64,000 nucleotides of DNA from Paraburkholderia haematera (GCF_905220975.1 NZ_CAJNBK010000004.1:1-64000), one strand, 5' to 3'; positions 8,114-17,399 are shown, numbered from the stretch's first letter. Notes: generated by a model from the sequence alone, not told the origin. A program made the numbers and translations.

Positions 8114-8683
8114 ATGAACACGAACCCCCATGTCTCATTGCTGGCAGTTTGCGGCAGCCTGCGAGCGCAGTCTTACTCCACGGCCGTACTGCGGACGCTG
8201 ATTGATCATGTGCCTGTTAACGTGCGCGTGGAGCAGGCGGCAATTAGTTCTTTGCCGTTTTACAACCAGGATCTGGATGATGAACAGACGCGGCCTGTGG
8301 CAGTCACTGTATTTAAGGAGAGGATTCGAGATTGTGACGGGTTGCTTGTCGTCACGCCTGAATACAACCATGGTCTGCCGGCGGCACTGAAAAACGCCAT
8401 CGATTGGGCATCCCGGCCGGCTTATGAGTCGGTATTGAAGGACAAGCCGGTAGTCTGTATCACGGCCTCTCCCAGCCTGTATGGCGGGGTGCGGGCGCAC
8501 GTCCATCTCCAGCAGTTATTTGCCTCCACGCTGTCTCGTCAGATCATTATGCCCCCAGTTGCTCTGGGGGGCATCGGAGGCAAAGTCGTGAACGGCATAC
8601 TGTCGGACGGAATTTCGCTGGATTTGGCAATCGGTGCGCTGCAGCGGTTGGTCGATTTTGTGAGGCAGGAGAGACAATCGTAA
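8114..8683 (+). CDS. NADPH-dependent FMN reductase
   Basis: This 189-residue flavodoxin-fold protein of the NADPH-dependent FMN reductase family (PF03358) is like chromate/azo reductases and SsuE-type enzymes. The conserved core is LLVVTPEYNHGLPAALKNAID at about residues 76-96, followed by the CITASP and GG phosphate-binding loops. A GAGGA ribosome-binding site stands at 8099-8103, rather far from the ATG. It follows the disulfide reductase after 119 bp on the same strand. It may provide reduced flavin or reduce a quinone intermediate of the pathway; that role is inferred from context. Confidence 0.85.
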   Translation: MNTNPHVSLLAVCGSLRAQSYSTAVLRTLIDHVPVNVRVEQAAISSLPFYNQDLDDEQTRPVAVTVFKERIRDCDGLLVVTPEYNHGLPAALKNAIDWASRPAYESVLKDKPVVCITASPSLYGGVRAHVHLQQLFASTLSRQIIMPPVALGGIGGKVVNGILSDGISLDLAIGALQRLVDFVRQERQS

Positions 8684-8833
8684 AGTTTTTCTGCGGGCGA
8701 AGTGCGCGCATATGCTTCTGGCAACTCGCACAGCGCCTCTCGCAGCGAAGGCCGTGGATTTTGCGTAGCTTGCCATATTTTGTTCGATTGACCTGCAACG
8801 GATAATGAAAAGCTAGTCTGACTGGAGACAGGC

Positions 8834-9766
8834 GTGCACCTTGGGGGCCTTGATCTGAATCTTCTGCTCGCACTCGACGCTCTGCTCAGCGAGAAAAATG
8901 TTACGCGCGCCGCTGAACGCATGAACATTTCGCAACCAGGCATGAGTGCTGCGCTTCAGAAGTTGCGTTGGCATTTTTCGGACCCGTTGCTGGAAAAGAT
9001 GGGACGACGGCTCGAGTTGACGCCGCGTGCACGTACACTTGCACAGCCGGTCAAAAACATTCTGTTCGAAATACGGGCACTTACCAACGGTGCTGAGGAT
9101 TTCGACCCGGCGAAGGCGCAGCGGATTCTCCGCGTGTGCGCGTCCACTTACTGCAGCGATCTTCTAGCGATCCCTGTTATCAGATATTTGGGTAAGGTTG
9201 CCCCACAGGTCAGCGTTCAGTTCGACGATCTATTTGCCGATACGTTCGCGCGGCTTGTGGATGGTCAAATCGACATCGCAATCGCGATCCCCCAGCGGTT
9301 GCTAATGGAGCCAGCCAATTTCGATGGACCGCTGTCCTCGGTCGACTTGTTTTCGGATCGATTGGTGCTTGCGGTCGCGAATGACAATAGCGCTGTCGGC
9401 AACACCATAAGTTTCGATGAGCTTTGCGAACTCCCCTACGTTGAGACCCGCTTTGCGGGTCAAACAGTGTCTCTTAGCGAGCAGGCGTTGCGTCGACAAT
9501 CGAGGCAGCCGCGGGTGATGGCATGGTTCCCGAACTTTCAGCTGACACTCGACGCCGTTGCGCAAACTGGAGTGATCGCGACGGCGCCCGAAAAGTTGAT
9601 CGCCATGCGCGGTGCGCAGCGCGTGCGGACACTACCTCTTCCGTTTGAAGTTCCTGATTTCGAAGAGCACGTCTACTGGCATCCAAGGAACGACAACGAT
9701 GCGGGGCATCGGTGGTTCCGGGCGGTGCTTCAATTGGCCGCGCAAGAACTGCGGGCAGGGCACTGA
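8834..9766 (+). CDS. LysR-family transcriptional regulator (NodD-like group)
   Basis: The 310-residue protein starts at a GTG at 8834 after GGAGACAGGC. The N-terminal winged helix begins LGGLDLNLLLALDALLSEKN, then ERMNISQPGMSAALQKLR, which is the NodD/LinR-like pattern. A type 2 periplasmic-binding-like effector domain occupies about residues 95-300. It lies between the flavin/glutathione genes and the oxygenase genes, all on the same strand, so it is the natural candidate regulator of the whole 1.8-12.3 kb cluster. The effector is unknown. Confidence 0.9.
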   Translation: MHLGGLDLNLLLALDALLSEKNVTRAAERMNISQPGMSAALQKLRWHFSDPLLEKMGRRLELTPRARTLAQPVKNILFEIRALTNGAEDFDPAKAQRILRVCASTYCSDLLAIPVIRYLGKVAPQVSVQFDDLFADTFARLVDGQIDIAIAIPQRLLMEPANFDGPLSSVDLFSDRLVLAVANDNSAVGNTISFDELCELPYVETRFAGQTVSLSEQALRRQSRQPRVMAWFPNFQLTLDAVAQTGVIATAPEKLIAMRGAQRVRTLPLPFEVPDFEEHVYWHPRNDNDAGHRWFRAVLQLAAQELRAGH

Positions 9767-10202
9767 CGGCTGGAGTACTAGCGACTTTTTGGTGTGTCTG
9801 CCTATGCGGAACCCACATGCGATTCGGGGATTCGCGTCGCCGGCATTATATGTTTCGTCGTTGCGAGCCCAAGCCGCTCGCTTCTCCTGCCCGTCTGATT
9901 TTCATTCTGTGGCTGTAGGGTCCACTACAGGTAGTGTCTAGCACCCTTCCGGAACAACAGCATGTCGCTCGCATAGGTCGGCGCTATAACTGGCATCGCT
10001 ACTGACGATTTCCCTTGTCGGTCTTAAACACGGACTATATGGGCAGTCGACAGTTGCAGCAGGCTTGGGAGGCAATTGGCAACGTTGCCTGCACGGCCCG
10101 GTTGGGACACGGAAGTCCGCAACTCTGTGAGCAGCTGTCTTCTGCACACGGTCGCCGCGCGGCGCAACCGGAACAAACAAATTAATCAGGAGACAGATTC
10201 AA
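9767..10202. other. Intergenic region before the oxygenase genes
   Basis: This 436-bp gap has no convincing gene; the short frames on both strands show no recognisable feature. The end, CAGGAGACAG at 10189-10198, is the ribosome-binding site of the Rieske oxygenase gene, so its promoter should lie in this gap. I cannot place it exactly. Confidence 0.5.
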
Positions 10203-11288
10203 ATGTATCCACTGCCCGATGGTCTATTTGCAGCCAGAAACCAATGGTACATAGCGGCATGGTCTGAGGAGGTGACGCGAGAGCCGATGGAGCGCTGGAT
10301 TCTCGACGAGCCCGTCGCGCTTTACCGCACGGAGAACGGTAAGCCTGTCGCCCTTGAAGGGCGTTGCCCACATCGCAGCTTTCCGCTGGGTAGAAGCCGC
10401 ATTGTCGGTGACGATATTCAGTGCGGTTATCACGGCATCACTTTTCGGCCCGATGGCAGTTGCGCGGCTATCCCGAGCCAGTCCGCTGTACCGGCAGCCT
10501 GCCGGGTCCGCTCCTATCCCATTGTTGAGCAGTGGCGGTGGCTTTGGATCTGGATGGGTGATCCCGCACTGGCGGACGAAAGCCTGATCCCGAGCGTGGA
10601 TGAACTCGGTCTAGGCGATGGCGATCATCTGATCGTTAGCGGCGGTTACAATCTTGTCGGGGGTCGGTACATGCTTTTGCATGACAACCTGTTTGATCTG
10701 ACGCATGTCGGATACCTGCACATGCCCAGCTTCGGAAGTGGCGGTGGTGCACAGGACACGGTTCCTGAAGTCAAAACTGGCCCGAACTGGGTATCCAGTG
10801 TCTATACGCAGCGCAATGTCGACATTCCCGACTTCTTCTCCCGGTTCCTGAATTTCAGTGGCAAGGTGGACAGGGTGCAGGGACTCAAATTGTTTTTGCC
10901 GTGCCTGCATGTTGGTGGTACCCAGATTTCTCTTCCGCAGAAAGCCGACGGCACTCCCGGTGAGCTCTTGGGCTCATTGCGGGTTTATCACGCCGTGACG
11001 CCTGCCACCCGTCACAGCACCAACTATTTCTTCGCGGCGGGCCAGTCGTGGAGCAGTGATCGCGGCGTATCCCAGCAGTTGTTCGACTATCAAAAGAATC
11101 GCGTGATACCCGAAGACATCATGGCCTCCGAATATACTGAGGAAATGATCCAGAAGAGTCGATTGACTTCGGAGGTTCTTGTTAGAGCCGACGCGGTCTG
11201 CGTGACTGGGCGTCGGATGTTCGAGAAGATGATTCACGACGAAATGACGTTCGATCCCGTGGAGCGAGCGCTCACCGCATTGGGCTGA
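10203..11288 (+). CDS. Rieske oxygenase alpha subunit, VanA-like
   Basis: This 361-residue terminal oxygenase of the vanillate O-demethylase group consists of a Rieske domain and a non-heme iron domain. The [2Fe-2S] ligands are C55 and H57 (CPHRSF) and C74 and H77 (CGYHG). The mononuclear iron site is DNLFDLTHVGYLHM (H168, H173). Members remove methyl groups from aryl ethers or hydroxylate amines and aromatics, using electrons from a PDR-type reductase, here encoded next. The natural substrate is not clear; O-demethylation of a methoxylated aromatic is a reasonable guess. The gene has a clean CAGGAG ribosome-binding site. Confidence 0.88.
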   Translation: MYPLPDGLFAARNQWYIAAWSEEVTREPMERWILDEPVALYRTENGKPVALEGRCPHRSFPLGRSRIVGDDIQCGYHGITFRPDGSCAAIPSQSAVPAACRVRSYPIVEQWRWLWIWMGDPALADESLIPSVDELGLGDGDHLIVSGGYNLVGGRYMLLHDNLFDLTHVGYLHMPSFGSGGGAQDTVPEVKTGPNWVSSVYTQRNVDIPDFFSRFLNFSGKVDRVQGLKLFLPCLHVGGTQISLPQKADGTPGELLGSLRVYHAVTPATRHSTNYFFAAGQSWSSDRGVSQQLFDYQKNRVIPEDIMASEYTEEMIQKSRLTSEVLVRADAVCVTGRRMFEKMIHDEMTFDPVERALTALG

Positions 11289-11366
11289 TGGGAACGTTCT
11301 TGACCAGATCCTGCCAACCGGTTCTCTCCGTAGGTCGGCTGGCGTCGTCTACAGACTGAAAACACA

Positions 11367-12332
11367 ATGAACCAGACAGTTTTTACAATCGCCGTCCGTG
11401 TTGCGCGCAAGTGGGTGGAGGCGAAAGATATATGTAGTATTGAACTTGCGGATGCTCGCGGAGATATTCTGCCTGCGTTTTCGGCTGGCTCCCACATCGA
11501 TGTCCATCTTCCGGGTGGTCTCGTCCGTCAATATTCGTTATGCAATCATCCGGACGAAAGACACCACTACCGTATCGGCGTATTGCGCGATCCCAATTCT
11601 CGCGGTGGATCGATGGCAGTGCATGATTTGGTTAAGCAGGGTGACATCCTTCGCGTCAGTGCGCCCCGGAATCATTTTCAGCTGGCGTCTGCTGAACGGT
11701 ACCTCATGTTCGCCGGTGGCATTGGTGTCACCCCTATCTTATGCATGGCCGAAGTGCTTTCCCGGAACGACAGCGATTTCACCTTTCATTACTATGGCCG
11801 GTCAGCAGATAGGATGGCGTTTGCCGGACATATCGCTGCGTCGGCTTTTCGCGATCGTGTTCATTTTCATCTCGATGATGAAGCGGGCAAGCCACCACCA
11901 GCACTCGAGAAGATATTTGCGCACGAAAGCCACGGGACGCATCTTTATGTCTGCGGACCTACGGGTTTCATCAATTGGATAGTCGATGCGGCTAAAGGCG
12001 CCGGTTGGGCGCAAGAGCGGATCCATTACGAGTACTTTTCGCTTCCAGTGGCAGCGCCAAACCCTGAATGGTTTGAGATTGAACTGGCTCGCAGCGGCGG
12101 AATATTTACGGTGCCGGCCGAAAAATCGGTGGTCGCAGTCCTGCGCGAGAACGGCATCGACTTGCCAGTGTCATGCGAGGCTGGAGTGTGCGGCACTTGC
12201 CTCACACGGGTTCTCGCAGGCGACCCGGATCACCAAGACGTCTATCTCACAGATGAGGAACATGCTCGGAACGACCGCTTTACACCGTGTTGCTCGCGCT
12301 CCTTGTCACGGCGTTTAGTGCTTGATCTTTAG
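11367..12332 (+). CDS. PDR-type ferredoxin-NAD(P) reductase, VanB-like
   Basis: This 321-residue electron-transfer partner of the upstream Rieske oxygenase passes electrons from NADH via FMN to a C-terminal plant-type [2Fe-2S] cluster. The domains in order are a flavin-binding barrel (about 8-100, with RQYSLCN), an NAD-binding domain (about 105-225, with FAGGIGVTPILCMAE and YVCGPTGF), and a ferredoxin domain with cysteines in CEAGVCGTC and the last one in TPCCSRS. It starts 78 bp after the oxygenase gene on the same strand, as in vanAB operons. Confidence in function is high; the identity of the oxygenase substrate is open. Confidence 0.9.
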   Translation: MNQTVFTIAVRVARKWVEAKDICSIELADARGDILPAFSAGSHIDVHLPGGLVRQYSLCNHPDERHHYRIGVLRDPNSRGGSMAVHDLVKQGDILRVSAPRNHFQLASAERYLMFAGGIGVTPILCMAEVLSRNDSDFTFHYYGRSADRMAFAGHIAASAFRDRVHFHLDDEAGKPPPALEKIFAHESHGTHLYVCGPTGFINWIVDAAKGAGWAQERIHYEYFSLPVAAPNPEWFEIELARSGGIFTVPAEKSVVAVLRENGIDLPVSCEAGVCGTCLTRVLAGDPDHQDVYLTDEEHARNDRFTPCCSRSLSRRLVLDL

Positions 12333-12836
12333 TCCGCTCGCGGCGATTGTCTAGGTAGACATGTACATTGTTCGGTAAAGAATTTCTGCAAAGCGCCTGT
12401 GATATCTGAGTACGGTGCGTCGTGTGTCAAATCGTGTCTATACGGTGTCCTGCCAAGCCGCCGCTAGTTGGCGAGGTTGAAGCTGCTCGATAACACCACG
12501 TGTCGGGGCTGATGCAATGAACAAACAACGTCCAAGCAGGCGCCCGCAGCTGCTGACCGACATGCGCAAGTCGTCTTCTGCATAAAAAATCGGCACGCAA
12601 GCTTCGACTGTCCGTTTGCACCTCGTTTGCCGGCCGTTCAAGCCAATCGCGCAAGTGGCCGCTCCTTGCCGGCGGCTGCCTGACGCGGAACCACCCGCAA
12701 GCGGACATTCATAGGTAATCCCGCCCGGCGACGAACGTCCGCTAAGGCCGAATTCGGGACGCTCGCCTAGACGTTGTTGACTGGGACTGTTCAAAGCCGT
12801 CTTGAAACTGCTGGCTTGGTCGCGCTCCTGCGATGG

Positions 12837-12945
12837 CGGAAGTTTTATGGTTAAAAACAATCAATCGCGAAAGTTATTTGGGTAACAGGCCAGCGAAATA
12901 ATGTAGGTTTGATCGCTTGAACGACCCAAAACGGAAGTTATTTGG
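12837..12945 (+). repeat. Three short direct repeats, CGGAAGTTATTTGG type
   Basis: The 14-mers CGGAAGTTTTATGG (12837-12850), CGAAAGTTATTTGG (12868-12881) and CGGAAGTTATTTGG (12932-12945) lie in the same orientation just upstream of the integrase remnant. They could be arm-type binding or attachment sites of the lost element, or operators. Confidence 0.45.
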
Positions 12946-13054
12946 TTGGTTTTCCGGAAATCAATCGGGTTCCTCTACAATCTTCCATAAACGTCTTGTA
13001 GGTCGCTGATTTAAAAGCGATTTGTGGGTAACGACGTGCTTGCTGCTTCCACAA

Positions 13055-13205
13055 ACCGGCTGGCTCAGCGCACTGAGGATTGCGAAGGAGGTGTCCCCGG
13101 TCCATTACGCCGACGGCTGTGGTCTCTACATGCAGATCGCAGACGTTTCCGCGGAAAATGCGTCAACGCGTTGGAAGGATTGTTTTCGCTCGCGTCTTCG
13201 GATTA
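13055..13205 (+). pseudogene. Tyrosine integrase remnant (N-terminal DUF4102-like piece)
   Basis: A plus-strand frame reads LSALRIAKEVSPVHYADGCG, LYMQIADV and then STRWK. It matches the arm-binding domain of island/phage integrases, whose pattern is a lysine-rich helix followed by DGGGLYLxV and then WxFRY. The usual continuation with the catalytic Arg-His-Arg-Tyr domain is absent and no start codon fits. It is a short decayed fragment, supporting past insertion of a genomic island at this place. Confidence 0.5.
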
Positions 13206-13281
13206 GACGGGAGCATCGGCGAGACTGCCAGTCAGTTCGACATGGCGCGCTCTGCAACGCACAGCGTGAGCCTCCGACTGC

Positions 13282-14115
13282 TCACCTCAGCATGAACGAC
13301 ATCGCCGACAGGCAGTTCAACATACGCACAACATGTTCGACGGACGCTGCGTTGAAGTGCAGCGTCACGCCATCCACGCGAGTCAGCGATGGCCACTGAC
13401 AAAAAAGATCAGCAAGTGCGGTAGTCTGCACACGCAGTTCGCATTCAACCGGCATTGGTGACACATGCGCGGAATCCCGGATCGTACCCTCCGCCAGATG
13501 ACGCTCAACCACTGCGCGCGCTGCTCGCTCGATCGCCACGCACGCGCTTTCCGGCGTCTTTGTCACGCAGCTCGCATGACCCGTCGCGCTCTTGGTAACG
13601 ACGAAGCTTGCATCGGGAAATTGCGCTCGCGTTTCCTCGGCGAAAACATCGTCGCCTGAAAGCAGCGCGACCCTTGCGCCGTATTCCGCTGCCATCGCAC
13701 CGTACAACCCGGCTTCACCGGTCTCCACGCCGTTCAACAACACCCGCGCAAACGCGAAGCTGTTGATGGTGTGCGCAAGAATGCCGCGGCTCTGCGACAT
13801 CGCGTGGTATCCAATCATGAATACGAGCTCGGCTCCGTACTCCAGCCCTGCCATCATGCCAAGCTGCCGGGGCTTACCGAGTATGACCTGTGCGCGGGCG
13901 TCGAGCAGATCCGGCAGCAAGTTGCGGAATCCGCTGTGCGAATCGTTGACCCAGACCTGGGTTGCGCCGCCGGCAAATGCGCCTTGTATAGCGGCCTTTG
14001 CTTCAAGCGTCATCCAGCGGCGAGCACGTTCATATTCGCCGTTACCCGCACGTGTCTGCTCGGGATGAAGCACACCGGCAATGCCTTCTATGTCGACTGA
14101 AATCAGGACGTTCAT
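13282..14115 (-). CDS. dppA: M55-family D-aminopeptidase (DppA-like)
   Basis: The 277-residue zinc peptidase resembles Bacillus subtilis DppA, which removes D-residues such as D-Ala from the N-terminus of short peptides. The start SVDIEGIAGV holds D8 and E10. The other residues fall at the numbers known for DppA or one off: H60 in NDSHSG, H104 in IGYHAM, the catalytic H115 in LAHT, and E134 in GEAGL. The active site therefore appears complete. It lies downstream of the DadA-type dehydrogenase on the same strand (163-bp gap) and probably shares its transcript. In this locus it would act in the cytoplasm on D-amino-terminal peptides delivered by the transport genes. Confidence 0.88.
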   Translation of the reverse strand: MNVLISVDIEGIAGVLHPEQTRAGNGEYERARRWMTLEAKAAIQGAFAGGATQVWVNDSHSGFRNLLPDLLDARAQVILGKPRQLGMMAGLEYGAELVFMIGYHAMSQSRGILAHTINSFAFARVLLNGVETGEAGLYGAMAAEYGARVALLSGDDVFAEETRAQFPDASFVVTKSATGHASCVTKTPESACVAIERAARAVVERHLAEGTIRDSAHVSPMPVECELRVQTTALADLFCQWPSLTRVDGVTLHFNAASVEHVVRMLNCLSAMSFMLR

Positions 14116-14278
14116 GGGGAAAATTAAAGTCAGGTTTATTTAGCAGCCGCACGAAAGGGGGCGCAACGTTGAGTAATGAAAGACGTCGACGGCCATCGCG
14201 GCCCGACAGCGAGGTAGCGCTCAAAAGTGCCGTCTTGGTCTCGACAAATTGACAAATCCGTTAGCAATACTGGCGACA

Positions 14279-15517
14279 TCATGCACTGAATCGGCCGGTG
14301 CGAAACGGGTGAGGGTCCACCAATAGGGATTCTTCGGTAATCATCTCAGCAACCAGGCGCCCGGTAACGGCGCCCAGCGTAAATCCGTGATGGGCGTGGC
14401 CGAATGCGAACCAGAGATCTTTGTGACGGCTTGCAGGACCAATAATCGGCATCATGTCGGGTGTGCAGGGGCGTGATCCCATCCATGGTTCGCGGTCGAT
14501 ACGCGGCCCAAGAGGAAACAGCGTGCGCGCAATCGGTTCAACGGCGTTCAGTTGCGTTGGCGTTCGGGGCGCGTCACGACGCGCCAGCTCGACGCCTGTA
14601 GTCAGCCTGATTCCGCGGCTCATCGGGGCGATCAGGTAGCCATGCTCGATGTCGAGCACCGGGTGGTTCAGGCGCGCTTCCGATTGCGCCTCATAGTGCA
14701 TGTGATAGCCACGCTTGACGGCCAGCGGCAAGCGATAACCCAACCGCGAGGTAACCTGTTCCGACCAGGGTCCCATCGCCACGACGACGGATGTGGCTTC
14801 AATCTTCCCTTCATGGGTATCCACCGCCCACTTGTCCTTGAGCGTGCTGCCATCGCCGATGAAAAAGCGGCCGCCTAGTTGCTCAAAATACCTTGCGTAG
14901 GCAGTCACCAGCGCATTGGGATCGCTTACCGAATCGGGTTCGACATAGCGGAGCGCGGCAAGCAGCGAGGTATCCAGATCCGGTTCAGTCTGACGCAAGC
15001 GCGTGGCGTCAAGCAAATCGAACTCGATGCCGAATTCACGATGCCACCGCTCGGCGAGCCTCGTCTCCTCGTCCTGTTTGGCTGCCGTTCTAAAAACTTT
15101 CATCCAGCCGATCGGACGCAGCAACGAACTTGCACCGGCCTCTTGCGCAAGCGCCCGGTGCTCGGTCAGGCAGTGTTCGATCAGCGTGGCATAGGAGCGT
15201 GCGATCGCCGCATGGCGGCGCGGGTGCGAATTGCGCCAGTACTGCCACAGGAAAGGCGCGAGCTTGAACATCGCGTCCGGGTGGTATCGGACATCGGTCG
15301 ACTGGTTGCGTGCGTAGCGCAGGAGCGTCTGCAATTCGCGCGGAAACGCATGCGGATAGACGCCTTCGCGCTGAATCAGTCCAGCATTGCCGAACGACGT
15401 CTCGTTGCCTGGTAGCTTGAGATCCACGAGTGCAACCGACCGGTCGCGTTTTTGCAGGTGCGCGGCCACCGACACACCCACTATGCCGGCGCCGAGCACG
15501 ATGGTATCGAACTTCAT
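14279..15517 (-). CDS. dadA: D-amino acid dehydrogenase-like FAD oxidoreductase (DadA family)
   Basis: This 412-residue FAD enzyme of the DAO superfamily is predicted to deaminate D-amino acids to 2-oxo acids and pass electrons to the respiratory chain. The dinucleotide fold is at the N-terminus, TIVLGAGIVGVSVAAHL, and the later blocks GYHMHYE, then WMGSRPCTPDMMPIIGP, and GHAHHGFTLGAVTG near the C-terminus are typical of DadA. AAGGAACGG precedes the ATG. It lies between a transporter gene and a D-aminopeptidase gene, all on the minus strand, which strongly supports D-amino acids as the substrate. A related amino-acid oxidase or opine dehydrogenase cannot be ruled out. Confidence 0.82.
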   Translation of the reverse strand: MKFDTIVLGAGIVGVSVAAHLQKRDRSVALVDLKLPGNETSFGNAGLIQREGVYPHAFPRELQTLLRYARNQSTDVRYHPDAMFKLAPFLWQYWRNSHPRRHAAIARSYATLIEHCLTEHRALAQEAGASSLLRPIGWMKVFRTAAKQDEETRLAERWHREFGIEFDLLDATRLRQTEPDLDTSLLAALRYVEPDSVSDPNALVTAYARYFEQLGGRFFIGDGSTLKDKWAVDTHEGKIEATSVVVAMGPWSEQVTSRLGYRLPLAVKRGYHMHYEAQSEARLNHPVLDIEHGYLIAPMSRGIRLTTGVELARRDAPRTPTQLNAVEPIARTLFPLGPRIDREPWMGSRPCTPDMMPIIGPASRHKDLWFAFGHAHHGFTLGAVTGRLVAEMITEESLLVDPHPFRTGRFSA

Positions 15518-15697
15518 CGGCCGTTCCTTATGATTCGTTTCACGTCAGCGCCCACACGCCTTCTGGTTTGACGAAGTCTGTTTTCGCGTGACATGGTGTT
15601 CTTTGGTGTCGGGGGTACCCGGACTGTCTTCGGCGACGGCCGCCATCACCGGCGGCGAGCGCTTTGTGCCATTTGCTTCCCCCACTGCCCGGTGTAG

Positions 15698-17068
15698 TCA
15701 GAAGGTTTCGGCGCAAGAGTCAACCGGATTGTTGTCTGTCAAACGCGGCTCGCTATAGATCCCGAACATCCAGATGGCGGCACAGGCAATCAGCAGGGGA
15801 ACCAGAGGACCCACCAGACCCAACAGGGCAATGCGGTGATGTAATTCGATAGTGACCGGCGCGCCTGCGTGATAGCCGATGAGCGACAGGAGGCCACCCG
15901 AGACGACGCCACCGAGTGACATGCCAAGCTTTTGCGCGGACATGAACATGCCCAGGTAAAGCCCGAGAGACGGCCCTCCCTTGGCCGATTTTACGGTGTC
16001 GAGCACCGCGGCCGTTAAGGCCAGACCGGCTACTGAACAGATGATGCCGTAGATCACGCCGGCCACCATGACCACCGGTATCAACCCACTGGCAAGACCG
16101 GCCCAGTAACTGATAAATGCGGCGACAGTGACGAGAAAGCCTATCCGTAGCGTTCCATTGTCACCGAGGCGGCGCAATGCTGGAACGGCAAGCGGCAGAC
16201 CGAGCAGGCCGCCAATCAGTACCGGTCCTGCCAGCAGGAACAGGTCCTCGGCGCGGCGTCCAAGCAGATACTGATTTTCATAGGCCATCAGGGAGTTCAT
16301 ACAACCTCCTGCTGTGCCGAGAGCGATGATCACGATCACGAGCATAACGAACGCCCGGTTGGTCAGGACAGCGGCGATGCCGTCACGCAGTGACATTTCC
16401 GCGGAGGATTCTGACAATACGGCGGGGTGAACCGGGGCGTTGCGAACGGCGCTGTAAAACCACGAGTACATGAACGCCATCGCCAGCACCACCACAAGGG
16501 TCATGCTTAGGTAGCCCCGCTCGCCACCGCCGCCGAGCCGGACCAGGGCCGGTACGCAAACCACCAGAGCAATCGTGGTGAGGGCGGCGCCGAGGTTCCC
16601 GGTAGTGAGTAATTTGTTGCGCTGGTTGGAATCCGCTGCCAGGTCACCGGCCAGGGCGAGAAAAGTGACACCGGAGACGGTATAGCAAGTCGCTTGCAGA
16701 ATCTGGACCAGCACGTAATACGCGACAAGCAGCGGCTTTGAGGTGAGCGGGGGATGAAAGAAGGTGAGGGGCAGAAGCACCATAAGCGCGAGCCCACTCC
16801 AGATACAGACGCGTAGACGGCTGCCCGCGCGCAGCGCCAACTGGTCCGAATAACGTCCGATCGGCATGTCGACAAGGACGTCCCAGAATTTTGGCGCCGC
16901 GAGAATGATCCCGGCAAGCCACGGTTCGATATGCACGTATTCCGTGAGGAAGTACAGAAGCAGCATGGGAACTAGCGCATGGGCGAGCACGTTGGCTGAT
17001 CCGGCCGCGCCGTATCCGCCCAGGCGCATCAGACCGATACCGCGGCGGGAATTTGAAGTAGATGACAT
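15698..17068 (-). CDS. MFS transporter of the GPH (glycoside-pentoside-hexuronide) type
   Basis: This is a 456-residue inner-membrane protein with about twelve hydrophobic segments. The GPH-family motif between helices 2 and 3 appears as FWDVLVDMPIGRYSDQ. I chose the ATG at 17068 (MSSTSNSRRGIGLMRLGGY) because AGGAAT precedes it; the frame extends to 17125 without a better start. As the first gene of the minus-strand run MFS-dadA-dppA, it probably imports or exports a D-amino acid or small peptide. A TGGAAAATA operator-like motif lies about 100 bp upstream, in the region shared with the divergent M81 gene. Confidence 0.8.
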   Translation of the reverse strand: MSSTSNSRRGIGLMRLGGYGAAGSANVLAHALVPMLLLYFLTEYVHIEPWLAGIILAAPKFWDVLVDMPIGRYSDQLALRAGSRLRVCIWSGLALMVLLPLTFFHPPLTSKPLLVAYYVLVQILQATCYTVSGVTFLALAGDLAADSNQRNKLLTTGNLGAALTTIALVVCVPALVRLGGGGERGYLSMTLVVVLAMAFMYSWFYSAVRNAPVHPAVLSESSAEMSLRDGIAAVLTNRAFVMLVIVIIALGTAGGCMNSLMAYENQYLLGRRAEDLFLLAGPVLIGGLLGLPLAVPALRRLGDNGTLRIGFLVTVAAFISYWAGLASGLIPVVMVAGVIYGIICSVAGLALTAAVLDTVKSAKGGPSLGLYLGMFMSAQKLGMSLGGVVSGGLLSLIGYHAGAPVTIELHHRIALLGLVGPLVPLLIACAAIWMFGIYSEPRLTDNNPVDSCAETF

Positions 17069-17162
17069 GCCAATTCCTGTTAGGCATCCTGGGATGCAAG
17101 TGTCCCGGCCGGTCGTCGTCGGCACGGTGGTTTTTCAGGATAGTGCCAAATAAGAAAAATAT

Positions 17163-17179
17163 TTACAATATGGAAAATA
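17163..17179 (+). promoter_or_regulatory. XRE-cupin operator candidate 1
   Basis: TTACAATATGGAAAATA stands upstream of the MFS-dadA-dppA unit. It shares ATATGGAAAAT with the site at 28633. Confidence 0.55.
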
Positions 17180-17369
17180 CACCTAGGCTTTTCTCCGTTG
17201 CTGCCAAACGGGTGATCGATCAGGGCAGCGACTGCATGGGAGCCCGTCGTTGAGAAGGTCTCGTGCCTACTCGGGCGGGGCTTGTGGCGCAATGCGATGG
17301 CCCTGCGAGGGTCGCAAGTTATGCCGGCCGCGCCTCGAACGAGATCAAAATTATCTTTTTTAGAAAAAA

Positions 17370-17399
17370 TTGACTTAATGGAAAATTGATCAATATACT
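17370..17399 (+). promoter_or_regulatory. Sigma70-type promoter with operator 2 in the spacer (M81-1)
   Basis: TTGACT (17370-17375) and TATACT (17394-17399) are separated by 18 bases that contain AATGGAAAATTG. The promoter at 28632-28661 has the same layout (TTGCCA-N18-TATACT) with the motif at the same place in the spacer, which implies repression by the same protein. Confidence 0.65.

Larger units (their letters stand above)
12333..13281. other. Gene-poor scar region
   Basis: These 950 bases contain no intact gene. The composition shifts to AT-rich around 12840-13025, where three short direct repeats occur, and an integrase fragment follows at 13055-13205. The long frames on the minus strand (12427-12860) look like chance frames. 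The stretch is best read as the worn edge of an integrated element. Confidence 0.55.

Noticed and set aside
12427..12860. Two minus-strand frames of 93 and 140 codons
   Set aside because: Composition and lack of start signals suggest chance frames in the degraded region.
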